64,000 nt of DNA, taken from contig NC_084497.1 in NCBI RefSeq assembly GCF_030035675.1, positions 27,761,955 to 27,825,954 of the forward strand, given 5' to 3'. The DNA is from Rhineura floridana. Its lineage: Eukaryota > Chordata > Lepidosauria > Squamata > Rhineuridae. A program made the position numbers and the translations under genes. The number at the start of each line of letters is the position of its first letter. The first letter of the stretch is position 1. Of this stretch, positions 47,143 through 59,330 are shown one piece after another. The notes below the pieces were generated by a model, which ran no database searches, was not told the DNA's origin, and saw only the letters and a program-made list of their open reading frames with translations.

Positions 47143-47167
47143 TGTGACCTAGACCACCACCTCTCCA

Positions 47168-47365
47168 CCCCTGAGCTTGGTGCCCTCCAGATGTTTTGGA
47201 TTGCGACTCCCAACAACCCCAGTTATTTATTTGTTTATTTGGATTACAGCGTCCATTCTGGCTGGGGCTGATGGGAGTTGTAGTCCACTGTTCTTCAGCT
47301 TGGGGTCCCCAGATGTTGTTGGACTACACTTCCCATCATCCTTGGCCACAGGCTAAGCTGGCTGG
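47168..47365. mobile_element. Two palindromic MITE copies in the C1orf50 3' UTR
   Basis: 'ggtgccctccagatgttttgg' plus 'ggctggggctgatgggagttg', then 'gggtccccagatgttgttgg' plus 'ggttgatgggagttg'. Both lie between the stop codon and the AATAAA, so they are probably transcribed as 3' UTR. Confidence 0.55.
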
Positions 47366-47389
47366 GGTTGATGGGAGTTGTCTGATGAA

Positions 47390-47395
47390 AATAAA
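47390..47395 (+). terminator. AATAAA polyadenylation signal of C1orf50
   Basis: Canonical AATAAA 248 bases after the stop codon. The preceding 3' UTR (47165-47380) is built from copies of a palindromic CCCATCAGCC-type element, so the mature transcript probably carries transposon sequence. Assignment is by position and motif only. Confidence 0.55.
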
Positions 47396-48540
47396 GGATT
47401 GGTTATACACATTTAGTCCATGCAACATGTTCCACAGTGGCATGCTTTTGGAAAGGCCTATCTGGAGCTAACACAGAATATTGGTATAAGCTAAAACTAA
47501 GTATAAGATAAAACTAACACAAAAACTCAGAGTCTCTAGAGGTCAAAGCAAAAGTGATACGTTTATTTTGACTTGGTCTGATTTTGTACAATACGCGAAC
47601 AAGGAAGAACACAATCAAGTTCGTTTGCCAGCATATAAAGGGATATGATTTCTTTAAGTGGGTCTTTACTCTTTTCTTTTCTGGTTTATCCCATGCCCAG
47701 AAAGAAAAGGCATAGAATAACCCTAAGCAGGATAAGCAGTGTAATGAAAATTGTAAATGAAAATTGTAAATGAAAATACTGTGGCTTTCAAAGTTGAATT
47801 CCACTGTAACACCAGTCAATATGAGTTTATTTTAAATTATTTTTGAGTACCTAAGTTTGTTAATGCTGTATGATTTATATATAATGTTTTGATGATGTAT
47901 GATGGTTTTTAACAATGGAGTAAAATTAATAAAGATTGATTAAAAAAAACACCCAACTCCCATCAGTCCCAGCCAGCATTCATTAGCATCTGGAGGGCCC
48001 CCCTTCCTGATCTAACACAGATGTCATTGCAATTGCTACAACAGGCAGAGGGAAATAATCATTAAGTGGTCGGTTTCAAGTGGTCTTGCAAGTCTCAGGG
48101 TCTCGGTGGACCACTGAATTTTTTTTCCTGCCTGTTGCAGCAACTGAAGTCCCATAGAATTCAAACAGCAATGCAATAATGTAAAAATATATATACAATA
48201 TAATACAAAAATATTATACAAGAAATAAAATAAGCAATTAAAAAATAATATGAATATTCAACGCGGCTGGTGTCTCATCTTCAGCGGCAAATCCGCAGAC
48301 GTTGCATGAAGCCTTCGCGGGCCGCAGTTTGGGGATCCCTGATACAGATAGTGGAGGGACGGAGGGAGGAAAACCCATCCCGAGAAGAGCCTGGGTGGAG
48401 CTGCCGCGATGCGTAGGGGGGAGGGGTTCGAGAATGAGCAGTCGAGCGCGGCTGCTCCGTTTACGCGCTCACCCTCCCTCTTCCAAATGAAAACCGAAAA
48501 CTCCTCAACTCCCTGAGGCTCCGCCTTCTGCGGAGGGGGG
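47396..48540. other. Interval between C1orf50 and CDC42
   Basis: No gene seen. 47480-47815 looks unique, with a 13-base unit (tgaaaattgtaaa) repeated near 47748. 47815-47948 is AT-rich and ends in AATAAAG plus an A-run, resembling a retroposed 3' end. 47955-48020 is a palindromic-element fragment. CpG content climbs after 48380 into the CDC42 promoter. Confidence 0.4.
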
Positions 48541-48548
48541 GAACGCGG

Positions 48549-48556
48549 TGACGTCA
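48549..48556. promoter_or_regulatory. Perfect cAMP-response element (TGACGTCA) in the CDC42 promoter
   Basis: A full palindromic CRE sits 106 bases upstream of the probable CDC42 first splice donor, inside a CpG-rich block (48,380-48,820). CREB/ATF binding to this motif is well known; its use here is inferred. It may fall just upstream of, or inside, the first exon because the start site is unknown. Confidence 0.5.
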
Positions 48557-48569
48557 GCGCGCACAGCCG

Positions 48570-48654
48570 TGCCCTCCTCCCGCCCTTGCTGCCCAGCCGA
48601 GGAGACCCCGCAGCGAGCTGCCAACGCCCGGCGGAGGAGAGCGAGCTCCGTGAG
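48570..48654 (+). other. CDC42: Probable untranslated first exon of CDC42
   Basis: GC-rich sequence ending in CCGTGAG/gtaagg, a strong donor at 48655. The next plausible acceptor in the right place is tttctag at 59330, 37 bases before the CDC42 ATG. Vertebrate CDC42 has a CpG-island non-coding first exon and a long first intron, which this arrangement fits. The 5' boundary given is only approximate. Confidence 0.55.
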
Positions 48655-49074
48655 GTAAGGGTGCAGGCTTGAGGCGAAGGCGACCCGGCCTAGCCCGGTT
48701 GGGGCCCGCGGTCCGCAAGCCGGGTCGGCTGGGTGGCCTGTTAGCGGTGGGGCGTCTCGGGTCTCCCGTTGTCTCGTTTCTTCCGCTCGCCTCGTTCTCG
48801 GGGTGGGGGAGGAGGAGGAAGAGGGAAAAAACGGTTTCTTGAGGGAGGTGGTGGGGGAGGGGCGACCGGAAGTGCTGTGAGGAGGAGGAAGAAGGGAGGA
48901 GGAAGGGAGGGGGGCTGAAATGGGAGGGGGGCGCCATATGAGGGGGTGTTTCACGCTTCAGGGCGGATACTGGGCGGCATGTCCGTGCCAGCCCAGCCAG
49001 CTTCCTCCCATCTCTTTTGCTGGCCTATCACCCCCCGGGTCTTGCTTCCTCTCGCCGCCCCCCCATTTCTTTCC

Positions 49075-49270
49075 CTCCCCCCATTTTAACCCGTTTCTTT
49101 CCCCCATTTTTTTCGCCCCCCCATTTTAGCCCATTTCTTTCCCTCCCCCCATTTTAACCCGTTTCTTCCCCCCCATTTTAACTCCTTTGGTATTTCACTC
49201 CCCCATTTTAACCCATTTATTTCACTCCCCCATTTCGGCCCCTCCCTCTTTTTTAACCCATTTCTTTCTC
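49075..49270. repeat. C-rich minisatellite in CDC42 intron 1
   Basis: About seven imperfect units of 'ccccccattttaacccgtttcttt' type, 24-30 bp each, about 420 bases after the first splice donor. The other strand has repeated runs of four or more G. Confidence 0.75.
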
Positions 49271-49429
49271 TTCCTCGAGTTCTCTCTCTGTCGCCTACAC
49301 ACACTCTTTGCATACCTGATAACGTCCCCCCCCCGAAAAAAAACTCTCCCCACCTTGATGTTGACTGGGTCCTGAGGCTCCAGTGGTGCCTTACACCAGT
49401 TTCTGCTGAGAGGGAGAGAATTCTTCCCA

Positions 49430-50080
49430 AAGGGCTTATGGATGGGACCTTGGCAGGGGTGGGGGGCAAGTTCTTGCTACTTTAAGGCTTGCCCTGTAGG
49501 GAGCAGACAGAAGTGAGAGGGGAGGGGAATGGAAAAGGGGGGCTTCTGTGAATGTGTTACTCTCCCCCTCTGGTCCTTCCCCCCCGGGGGGGTTACAAAA
49601 GAGGAGCTGACAGGTCTCTGCTCCCCAAAGGGCTTGCAGAGAGTGAGGGGGCAGGCCTCTGCCTCTTGACAGGCCTGGGATGTAGGAAATATATGGGTGG
49701 TGGGCAAGCAAAAAGGGCACTTCTGTGGAACATGTCCTTACCCTCCCCTCCCACCCAGGAGCTTACAGAGGGCAGGAGGGTAAGTCACTGCCCCTGGGGG
49801 TCTTACAGTGGAGGAGGAGTGGGCAGATGCCTGCTTCCATCACTTTTGCAGTGTAGGGAACAAGCCGGAGGGGGACAAGGGGATTTTGGTGGGATGTGTC
49901 CACGATCTCCCCACTCCCCAGAGCTTATAGGGGGTTGGAAGATGAGTCCTTGCCCTGAGGGGTTTGCAGTGTAGCTAACAGGCAGGAGAGTTTGTGGGCT
50001 TCCCGTTGGAGCTTCCAGAGGGCAAGAGGGTTTTTTTTTCTGTATTGTAAGAGGTTTGCAGTATGGAAAACAGGCCCAAG
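49430..50080. repeat. Degenerate long-unit tandem repeat in CDC42 intron 1
   Basis: The phrases 'gagcttacagagggcaggagggtaag', 'cagtgtagggaacaggc' and 'cttctgtggaatgtgtcctta' recur in the same order (starts near 49434, 49629, 49750, 49921, 50010), with unequal spacing of roughly 90-195 bases. Confidence 0.5.
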
Positions 50081-50112
50081 GGCAGGTTAGAGTAGCAGGG
50101 GACAGGTTGACA

Positions 50113-50240
50113 GGTTGGCCAGTCACTGCCTCTCAGCCTAAGAGGGAGGCAATGGCAAACCCCCTCTGAATACTGCTTACCATGAAATCCCTATTCGTAG
50201 GGTAGCCATAAGTTGGAATCGACTTGAAGGCAGTCTATTT
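50113..50240 (+). repeat. 3' half of SINE with RTE-like tail, CDC42 intron 1
   Basis: 'ggccagtcactgcctctcagcctaagagggaggcaatggcaaac' and 'gggtagccataagttggaatcgacttgaaggcag', like the copy at 3190. Confidence 0.7.
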
Positions 50241-52851
50241 AAATAATAAATAAATAAATATTTCCATTTTGGGATCAAGAATAAGTGGAAAGCTTGCAAT
50301 CTGGAAAACAGAAAGGAGACAGACAACATGTAGAGGGAAATGGAGGATGGGGGAAACATGCAGTTATTTCGTACTCAGTCTTGGCTACAACAGGGGATAA
50401 AGGTAACAATACTGACCTCTTAACTAGGATTGCAGTAAGTTTGGGTGTGAAGTGCTGTGAACTCTAAATGCTGTGGGTTGCATGCAGTCTAGAGCAGTTG
50501 CATTTAAATTCATGGGGCAAGATAGTCATGATGTGACTTAAGTTTTGTTGATTTCGTTGTGAACTAAGTGCAGCTAACTTAGTCTGGGCCCAACCCAATG
50601 TTACTTATTTCTCTTGTCTACAGTATGAAAATCATAATACTGGACTACCTTATGTGATACCCCCTGACTTGAGATTCCCCCATGCCTCCAAAGCTAGTGG
50701 ATCAGCAGAGAGGCTTAGCCACCAATCAGGAAGTATTTCTATAATCTCCCCTATCAAATCTTGTCTCTGTTGCCAGGATCTCCTTAGGTGGCCTTAGATG
50801 AAGCTGCTCGAACCTAAGACCTCCCCCATCGGTGATATTTGGGAAGGGATGTTAATACCGCTGGCATAATTGATAGGGTTGTTACCAGGATTGCCACAAG
50901 TTAATGCATGTGGAGTACCTTGAACATCATCTCCCCTCCCAAATCTGCAGTATGGAAATTATAATACCAGTGGCTAAGAGACGAGTTTTGATTTAGGACA
51001 TCCCTGATTCGGATTGTGCACCACTGCCATGAACTTGCTAGGTGGCACATAGACAAGCCTCCCTTCCTGCCTCACCCACTCAGTCAGAAATATTATTGCT
51101 ATCCACGCATACTTTTTTTTTAATGAAGAAATGGGGGAGACCGGTTACTGCCCTTGAGGGCTCAACAAATATAGAAAGAGACACAAGGAAGATAATGGAG
51201 AAAGGGTGGGATGGATATGTGGTTATCTTAGTTACACCTTGGTACAACAGAATGTTAGAATTAGGGTAGTACTGACCTGTTGCTAGGGTTGCAACAAGTT
51301 AATACAAGTGAAGTGTGCTGAAGGCATTGCTAGATATAATCGTATCTGCAATATGGGAGCTGTAATTCTGTTCTATCTTAAGGATTTGTGTAGTGCAGTA
51401 GCTACATGACTGAGCTTCAAAACAGATCTTGCCTAGTTTGAACTTACCTCTTTCTCCCCCCACATTCATAGTATGGGAATGATGGTGATAATGACCCACT
51501 TATTGGTGAGGTAATGTGAAATGCATTAAAATACTATAAATTTGTGCTACAGTACCAGTAAAATTTCACTAATCAACGCCAGCAATCTACACATATTATA
51601 TAAATACTTATTAGATTGTTAGTGTAGTGGTATCGTATCTTAGCCTTGCATTTTTAGCAGCTCACCTGGTCACCTTGGGCAGTAAGGAATTCCATGCAGG
51701 GGGATGAATAGATGGGCAGATGAGGGATGGATAGCTCTGCAACTCTTCTGCCAGCCAACTTTGTGTTCATGTTGGCCATGGAGAAAGGGGAAGCCTCCTT
51801 GTCTGGCCAGCAGAGAAACTAAGCAAGCGGGTGAAGAAGCAATAGGGTCATTCTCTGCCAGCCCATGTGGTAGAAGGCAGTCGTTTTAATAGCCTGCTTT
51901 GAGGGGCTCTTGGAAACACAGGCCACTAGCCCATCTAGTACACAAATTCTAAAAAGGTTAGTAACTTTTGGGGCTTATTTACAAGGCTGGTGTATCATGA
52001 CAATAATAAGAGGGGGGATTGAGGTACATCATGTGTCCCTTGAACCTATAACTTTATTGTGCCAATACCTGGTGTTACACTTTTTAAAAAGTGAAGCATC
52101 TTAAAACATATCCCATGGGACAGAATTTATTACTTACACAGAATAACTTACATATGGAGCTGTCTTGTACTCCACTGTTATGTGTACAGCTGGTGTTGCA
52201 GAGTGGCAAAGAGATCAGTTGAGAAAACCCTGGTTCACTTTTAAACTCTGCGCAAGGGAGCCTTAGGAAGGCTACTCTCTCCCAGCCTCAGTCTCCTCTC
52301 TCTTTCCTCCCTACCCCTGCAACAACAGGATAATAATGAATTGCTTTAGAGCAGGCATAGGGAACCTTTGGCCCTCCAGATGTTGCTTACCTGTAACTCT
52401 CATCAGCCTCAACAAGCATGGCCCATGGTCCTAGAGGGCCCTGGAACATGGGAAGGTGTTTGGTGTGTATGCTCAGCATGCTTAGTGATGGTGTTGTCAA
52501 AAGAGATTTTGATGTTATTGACCCTGTTTTGCTGTTCAGTGACCGCAAACAATAAAGATGAAGACCCTGTCTTGAATGTTGGCAGGCTCTCAAGAAGAGG
52601 TTGAAGGGATGGGTGTGTCTGAGCATGTCCAGAGTACACACTTTTCTGCCATCTTGGCCATCTACATATCTGTGTATGTCATTACCAGAAATAATTGCGC
52701 CTTCTGCTAAAATACACAGCATTTTGCACAACTAATCTGAGGCCTTGTAAACGCAGGGTTTTTTGTTTCATTGCAAAGTGGAATAGTAATTTCTCCTGAT
52801 CAGCTAATACTTTGTGATAGTGCGTGGAGGAACAGCATATTGGCTTATAGC

Positions 52852-53015
52852 AACATAGGAAGGTGCTTTATCCCGAATCAGACCATTGGGCCATCTAGCT
52901 CATTACTGCCTACACAAGGCAAGGAGTCTTTCCCAGCCCTATTTGGAGATGGTGGGGATTCAATATGGGGCTTTCTGTATGAAAAGCAGATGCTCTACCA
53001 CTCAGCTTCGGCCTT
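52852..53015 (-). repeat. tRNA-derived SINE, CDC42 intron 1
   Basis: 'acataggaaggtgctttatcccgaatcagaccattgggccatctagc', 'cccagccctatttggagatggtggggattcaa', 'gcagatgctctaccactcagct'. A small internal deletion is visible after 'ctgcctacac'. Confidence 0.8.
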
Positions 53016-55015
53016 TATTACCAGTCTTATCCCTGCATGTTAAGGAATTACTGGTCCCCTGACCACTTTCTCTGGAAACATACGTCAGTGGTACTATTTG
53101 GGTATTGAGATGGGCAGCAGCATGCCTCCTGTTAACAAATATTGTACTGGAAGAAGGACACCTCCACAAAAGTGTTGTGCTAGAAACACAGGGCTTTGTT
53201 CAAGCCTTTATGCGTGCAATGAGATGTATGCGTATGATGAGCAGTTCTTTATGCCTAGCCTGGGCACAAAAAGGCCATCCGTATAAGCCATTGTGTTTAT
53301 TTAATTTTGCAATGTAAGCTCTTTGCGTACATCTTTTAGGTTGTTTTTCTGATTGCTTCTGATACTGGGCATGTTCTTATGCTAAGCATTAGATATTGAT
53401 ATATATTGTGTAGCATCTAACATAGATTGAATGATGTAATATCACTTTCTGATGGAAAGGCTTCCTGGGAAGCATCCTTCATGGTAGGAACAATTGGTGA
53501 TATGGTACTACTGCAAGATACAGCATATTTAAAACCTGCCTTTCTATAGGGGCTCTGTCTTGTGTAGCCTTCCTTGGCTAGGAATTTATGCACTTAATCT
53601 GACCTTCGCTGCCTGTTAGCCATAAATCAAATTCCCTAATGTATGTGTCTAGGGAAGTTAACCTAGGTATTTCTTGTGCATTTATGCAGACAGATGCTAG
53701 ATGGTGTTAGATAAATGTCAGCCGTGTTCACCCAGAATAATTCCATTGATTGCCATAGGGTATTTGGAGGACTTTTGTATATGTTACTGGCACCTAGGCA
53801 TGGTGTGAACAAATCTCAGCTTACTCCTTGAGTACTGTCTGTTTACAATAACATTGGTTTAGATGGCTGAATTTCTTTAAAGATGGGATAAGTAGATACT
53901 GTTTTAACTATTATGATTCTTCCATGTAAACTACATCTCTGAGAAAACAGTTGTTACTTGTTTGTGTAGCTAAGCAGCCAGCAAGCTGTCCTTCTCTGCT
54001 TGTTGATCTAACAGTTTCCTCTTCTTCTAGCTTGTTATCTTCATTGCATAAACTCTAGATTAGTGTTTCCAAACTTTTCTCTCTCTCCTCACAGACAACT
54101 TGAGAATTGCTTGGGATCTTGGCAGATCAGTTAATGATTTTTATGTCTGTTGTAGCAGTTGTCATGTGCTGTGCTAGATGCTGTATGATTTTAATTGTAT
54201 TTTATTGCTGCTTTTATTTCTGATACTGTATTTTGCTTGAGTACAATTAGCATTCTATGGCATTCCAACTGTAATACAGTAAGATACAATGTAGGAAGTC
54301 AAAGGAACAATAAAATACAATTAAATATCAATGTGAATAATGTGTACATGCTGTGGGCCACCTGAATAAAGCTCACGGAACATAGTTTGGGAACCCTTGC
54401 TCTAGATTCCTAATTGGGGCGGGGTGTGTGTCACTGATAGGAATCCTTTGCTGTGCAATTTATGCAATTTTTTGGAGCACCCAACTTTTTTTGGCCATAG
54501 GCACATTTGGAAATCGAAGGACCCCGAAATACCAGTTTCAGAGAAGAACATGGGCAGTGCTCAGACCCTTCCCACAATAGGCAAAACATGTAACACCCTG
54601 TAAAAACCAGTTTTAAAAAAAGAATCTGACCACACTCTCAAGTACAGATAACACTCCCAAAGATTTTTAAAAAAAACTTTTTTTTAAAAAACAAAACAAA
54701 AAACCATAAAATAGGAATGGTCAGATGCCAGGTGCTGCATTGGAGACTTTAGTTTAAAGTAAACCTTATCAATTATATCTTTTTAAAAAGTCATATAGCC
54801 TTATCATATTCTTGATAATTTTTAATTCATAATTATATGAATTAAATATTCTTCAAGCAATGCATTCAGTTGCATGCCTAAAACATGCTGTGTCTTGTTT
54901 GAGGTATTGATTTTGATGGGACCTAGATTAATGTAACACTGTTGAGGATTGTAATCTTTGGCTTAGTGAGATTTACTCCCAAATTTACCTGTGTTTATAT
55001 TGGACTGTTAGTATC

Positions 55016-55470
55016 CAGTAATGTAGTGGCAAATTCAAATGTGCAGGGTTATAGTCATGATAGTCACGATAGTCACAGCAACACACTCTCTCCTTTTTTG
55101 ACACTTATGGATAGTCACAGCCACACGCTCTCTGCCTTTTTTTCTTTTGCTGCTGGATTGAGAATGAAATCCTTGTTAATGCCTTCCCTCACAACAGCAG
55201 GTGTCCCTAGGAGCCAATCAGTATGAAAGGGGAGAATGTTAGCTACTGAAAAGAGTCTTCTCAGTGGCTGACACCTTTCACTTAGATTGGCTCCAATCAG
55301 CAGGAAAGGAGAAGTAAGTAAGTTAGAAAACTCTTCTCAGTGGCTAGCATATTTCCCTTTCATGCTGAATGTTTCGTAGGCCACTGGAGATAGAGGGACC
55401 CTGCTGGGACCCTGCTCCCAAAAAGGCAAAGGGTCTAAGACCCCCTGAGACCCTGGATGACTACACCCTG
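55016..55470. mobile_element. Complete hAT-like element (CAGTAGTGTAGT family) in CDC42 intron 1
   Basis: Starts CAGTAATGTAGTGGC and ends GACTACACCCTG. Flanking octamers TTAGTATC (55008-55015) and TTAGTAAC (55471-55478) match at 7 of 8 positions. Contains a local tandem duplication ('gatagtcacg/gatagtcaca') near 55045-55120. Confidence 0.75.
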
Positions 55471-58400
55471 TTAGTAACATATATGCCTACTTTATAGGTC
55501 TTGGCTGTACGTTATAATTACCGTTTTAAACCAGTGGTTCTCAAACTTGTGTGTCCGCAGGTGGATCCTGATATGTTCCAGGATAGGTCATATGAGGAGC
55601 TATTTTCATGGCTTTTTCCCCTAGACTGACTGCTCATTGTTAGTATCGTGTGGCTCACTTAAGAGACAGGCTTGCTTGCCATCTCCTCCTCTGTCATGCT
55701 TTAATTCGATTCTCAAATATATAACCATTGTAACATGAAAAATGTAAAAATTGTTCAGTGTTAGCTTCTGATGTAATAGTCCTATGCTTTTTTGTTGTAA
55801 AGGGGGAAAGTAGAGCTTCAGAGCTGGGAATATTTGACAAGTGAGGCCTGAAAGGCTGAGTAGGCTTACAGGTGGGGTTTGCTTCAAACGTTTGAACCCA
55901 GTGCTTTCTTTTTTCTGTCTCTCTGTGTTAAGAAGAAGTTAGTATACTGAGTTTTTAAAAAGTGCAGCTGATTTATGTGTGTGGAATTCAGGTAGCTTCT
56001 TGGGGCATGGTGAGTGTATTAGTTTTCAAGGCACCAGTAACCTCTTGTGATCGATAATCCAGGGGTCTGTTAGCTCTGTGCTTGCTAGGAACATCTGTAA
56101 AGTAAAGCATCTGCTCAGTGCTCTCCCTGGTTTCCTCCATTTGTATTCTCTTTGGAATATGTAATCTGAACAGGATGGTGATATGTGTGGAAATTGATTT
56201 TCCATCTCACTTTAGAATTATGAAAGCAAGTATCAGGATGAATATTTTTTTAAAAAACATCAGGACTGTATTTTTATTTTCTTAAAAAATAAAGTTCCTC
56301 CCAGAATTATGAGGTTTAATTAAAACGTTTGAAATTAATCTATATCTGTTGTTAATCTCCAAAACTTTATCCATGACCCTCTGTCTAACACATTTAATCA
56401 TGTTTTTCTGTGTAATGAATGGGGGAAATTTGCCTTTTGAAATCAAAGCATTATAAATAGGGCACAGTGTGTGTCACATGTGTATTGTGAGCTTGACCCT
56501 GGGATCTGGGGGCAGTGGCACTTCATCACTCGTGTTTGGATCCCATTTCTGGTTCCCAAAAATCATCCACCGAGCTTACCTTGGTGAGCTCAAATTCTTG
56601 TTTGAAGACCTTTTAACTATCTGAGTTGCGCAAGTATGCTTACTCTTAGGTTATATATGTGACTGTACCAATCCTTATCTCTGGAATGTTCTGGAAATGT
56701 AGTTCTGCAGCAAACGGTCTTCCTTCGTGCTTTTACAAGTATGCAAAAGAGACAAACTGAAGTCCTCTAATTCAAAGTTATCCTTCTCTCTAAGTAGGAT
56801 GTTGCGGCTGTCAGGGTCAACAAAATTTGGCTCATTTTGTAAGCCAGCTAAAATTTGTTCTTGTCATGATCCCTTGCCCTCGGAAGGGGCAGAGTCTTCT
56901 AACATTATGCTGAGCTCGAGATCTCTCACAACTGTGAGATGAGCCTCATCCTCCTCCACAACTGAGGAAAGGAATAGAGTTTTGTCCCCGTTCCACTAAG
57001 TTTCAGAAAGCAGGAAGAAGTCTTGCGTCTCAGAGGCTCAGTGCAGCATCAGTGAGAGGTCCTGGCATTTTCCAGTGGTTCTGAAGTCAGCTGGTGAGAC
57101 CCTTCACGTTGCTCCAGGCATAAACTCTCCTTGATCTTGTACTCTCACCAGAGGAAAAGAAATATTTGCCACTGATGGGCTGGTGAGGGCAGTTGTGGAT
57201 GTGGGCTGCATTAGTAAAGATTCTCACTTACTCTCCTAGGTAGTATAAAGGTTGTGCAAAGGTGTACATGTGTTTGACCAGTTATGGCAGGCTGTTAGTA
57301 TATACTTTGGTTTAGGAAATAATCTGCATTACAAAATGGGAAGCTTTATCTAAATTAGTCTTGGTTGCATAATTACTTGAACCACCCTGGAAATCATCGT
57401 TGAATGTTCATTTAAGTTTGCTCTGTGGGATAGTATAGGTAAAGTTGGAAGGACTATCTAGCTTTCCTTGGTTCCTGCTGTGGTGAAGTCTTAGAATGGG
57501 CAATACTCCTGTTTCCCAATTTTTGTAGAAACGCTTCATGAACTAGGTGAAATGTGACACTTGTGAGGGAAGGAAAGTCAGGAAAGCTCTGCTGAAATTG
57601 CATCACACAGTGAGATGGGGCTTATGCTCAAAGTAGGTGGGGCTGCCTCAGAAAGCCCAGTGTAGTGAGGCTCCAGTTGTGTTGCCATAGTGGTGTACCA
57701 GTACTCTACTGAGTGAGGTATACCTTGATGAGAGGGTGTTAACAAGTGTTTTCAAGGCTTTCCAAAAACTGCCTGTTAACAGCTCATACGCAAGCTGGGT
57801 GTGTGCCATCTCACCTTATCATCCAGTCTTCCACAATACTTTTCCAGTCTTACTTCCTTGCTGGTGTGTCTCTGCAAAAGACATAGAAAAGGACACTTAG
57901 AAAAGGAGCAAAGCAAACTGCGTTGACTCAAAGGAGAACACACCCTGCAGTAGGAGGGAGTTGTGACCTCATCAATCTGTGCATATCTATGCTGATAAAA
58001 GTAAGAACAATGCATTTAGATTAAGGAAATGACTAGCTGTAATAAACTCAGGGTTTCTTAAGGAAAGTGGGTGAGGAGGGGACAGATGCATATATTTAAC
58101 TTGCTGAAACGGTTCATCTTCAGAAAAGAGCACGAACCTTTCACGATGGAAATAGCCAAAGCAGCTGCATCTGGTTGGTCTCTTCTTTCATTAACTGAAA
58201 ATTGATTTCGAACACTGAAGGATGGAAATTGATGTTGGGCTGAATCATATATTGGAGGGTTACTTTAAATGTAATAGGTCTCTTAATAGGCAAAAGGGGT
58301 GGTGGAAAAGGCAATTTCTCTCCTATGTTGCAGATATTGGTCATATTTTAAAAAGTGTAGTTAATTTGTGCCATCAATTGTTTGGTGTTTTTTTTTTGCT

Positions 58401-58984
58401 TGGCTGGAATGTTATTGTTACTTCTGGGTGTCTGCTTGTAAAACAGGAAGGAAAGGGGTTGTGGTTAGAAGCCAGACTCCAGTTGTGGTGCAGGATATGT
58501 AGGCTGAAGGTTCCAAACTCAAGACGTTTAAGGCTTTTTATTAACTTTGCATGTCTGATTAGATAAAAAATGATGTCTGTAGAGCTAGATGTATATTACA
58601 TCACTGCTTGATAGACAAAACCATATGATATGGAGATACATCATGCAAAAATGCTAATTTCCTCCTCCTTGTTCCTAAATCTCATTTCAAATCAAAGACA
58701 CATTTCTGTTAGTACCTTTTTAGCAATGCTTCCTTCACCAAGAAAGCCCCTTGAGCTCACAAGAAAGCTTCCTGAGCCACCAAGTGATGAGGAAACAAAA
58801 CTAGAGTCTGACTGGAACTGGCTATAAGCAGTTGGGGTTCGTTGGCAGATGTTGAGGAGGAAAAATGGTTCCTTTTGAAAATCTCTTGTCTCTGACATTT
58901 TGTTTCAACAATTTAGCTGTTCCAATTGCCATGGGACATAAAAAAGACTTTTTTATTTCAACAAGCCTTTGGAACTGAAAGCTG

Positions 58985-59226
58985 TTAAGGACAGGTCTTG
59001 AAGGGTGCTGCATTATTGTTGCCTAATTGTATTATTTTAAACTGAGTTTGAATTATTTTAACTGTATGTATGAATGGTTTTAATACTGTAAATTGTTTAA
59101 TTTGATTTTAATCTAGACTTTTGTATGTTTTTAATTATATGTGTGCTTTTATCTGGAAGCCGCCGTGAGTTCCAGTTTTGGAAAAAGGGCGGGGTAAAAA
59201 TAATGATAATAAATAAATAAATAAAT
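58985..59226 (+). mobile_element. LINE 3' UTR tail 100 bases before CDC42 exon 2
   Basis: 'gttttaatactgtaaattgtttaa', 'gaagccgccgtgagttccagttttggaaaaagggcggggtaaaaat' and an AAAT tail: a retroposed LINE end close to the acceptor at 59330. Confidence 0.6.
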
Positions 59227-59330
59227 TTAGCCAAAGTTGTTGGTGGGCTTGTACAGAAGCTGCAATAGTGATGAAAAAATGTTTCCCACTGTTATATATG
59301 AACGAGACTTGCCTTTTTCTTTCTTTCTAG

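Larger units (their letters stand above)
48655..59330 (+). other. CDC42: CDC42 intron 1 (10.7 kb)
   Basis: Begins GC-rich, then holds a C-rich minisatellite (49075-49270), a degenerate long-unit repeat (49430-50080), a SINE tail (50113-50240), two old related segments (50280-50480, 51145-51335), SINE 52852-53015, hAT-like element 55016-55470 and a LINE tail just before the acceptor (58985-59226). 53020-55000 and 55480-58980 are AT-rich and unique-looking, with far fewer recognisable repeats than the rest of the window, where regulatory DNA could lie. Confidence 0.5.

Noticed and set aside
48505-48954. Minus-strand 149- and 127-codon frames at the CDC42 promoter
   Set aside because: Pro/Ser-rich frames expected by chance in a CpG-rich, G-run-rich region.
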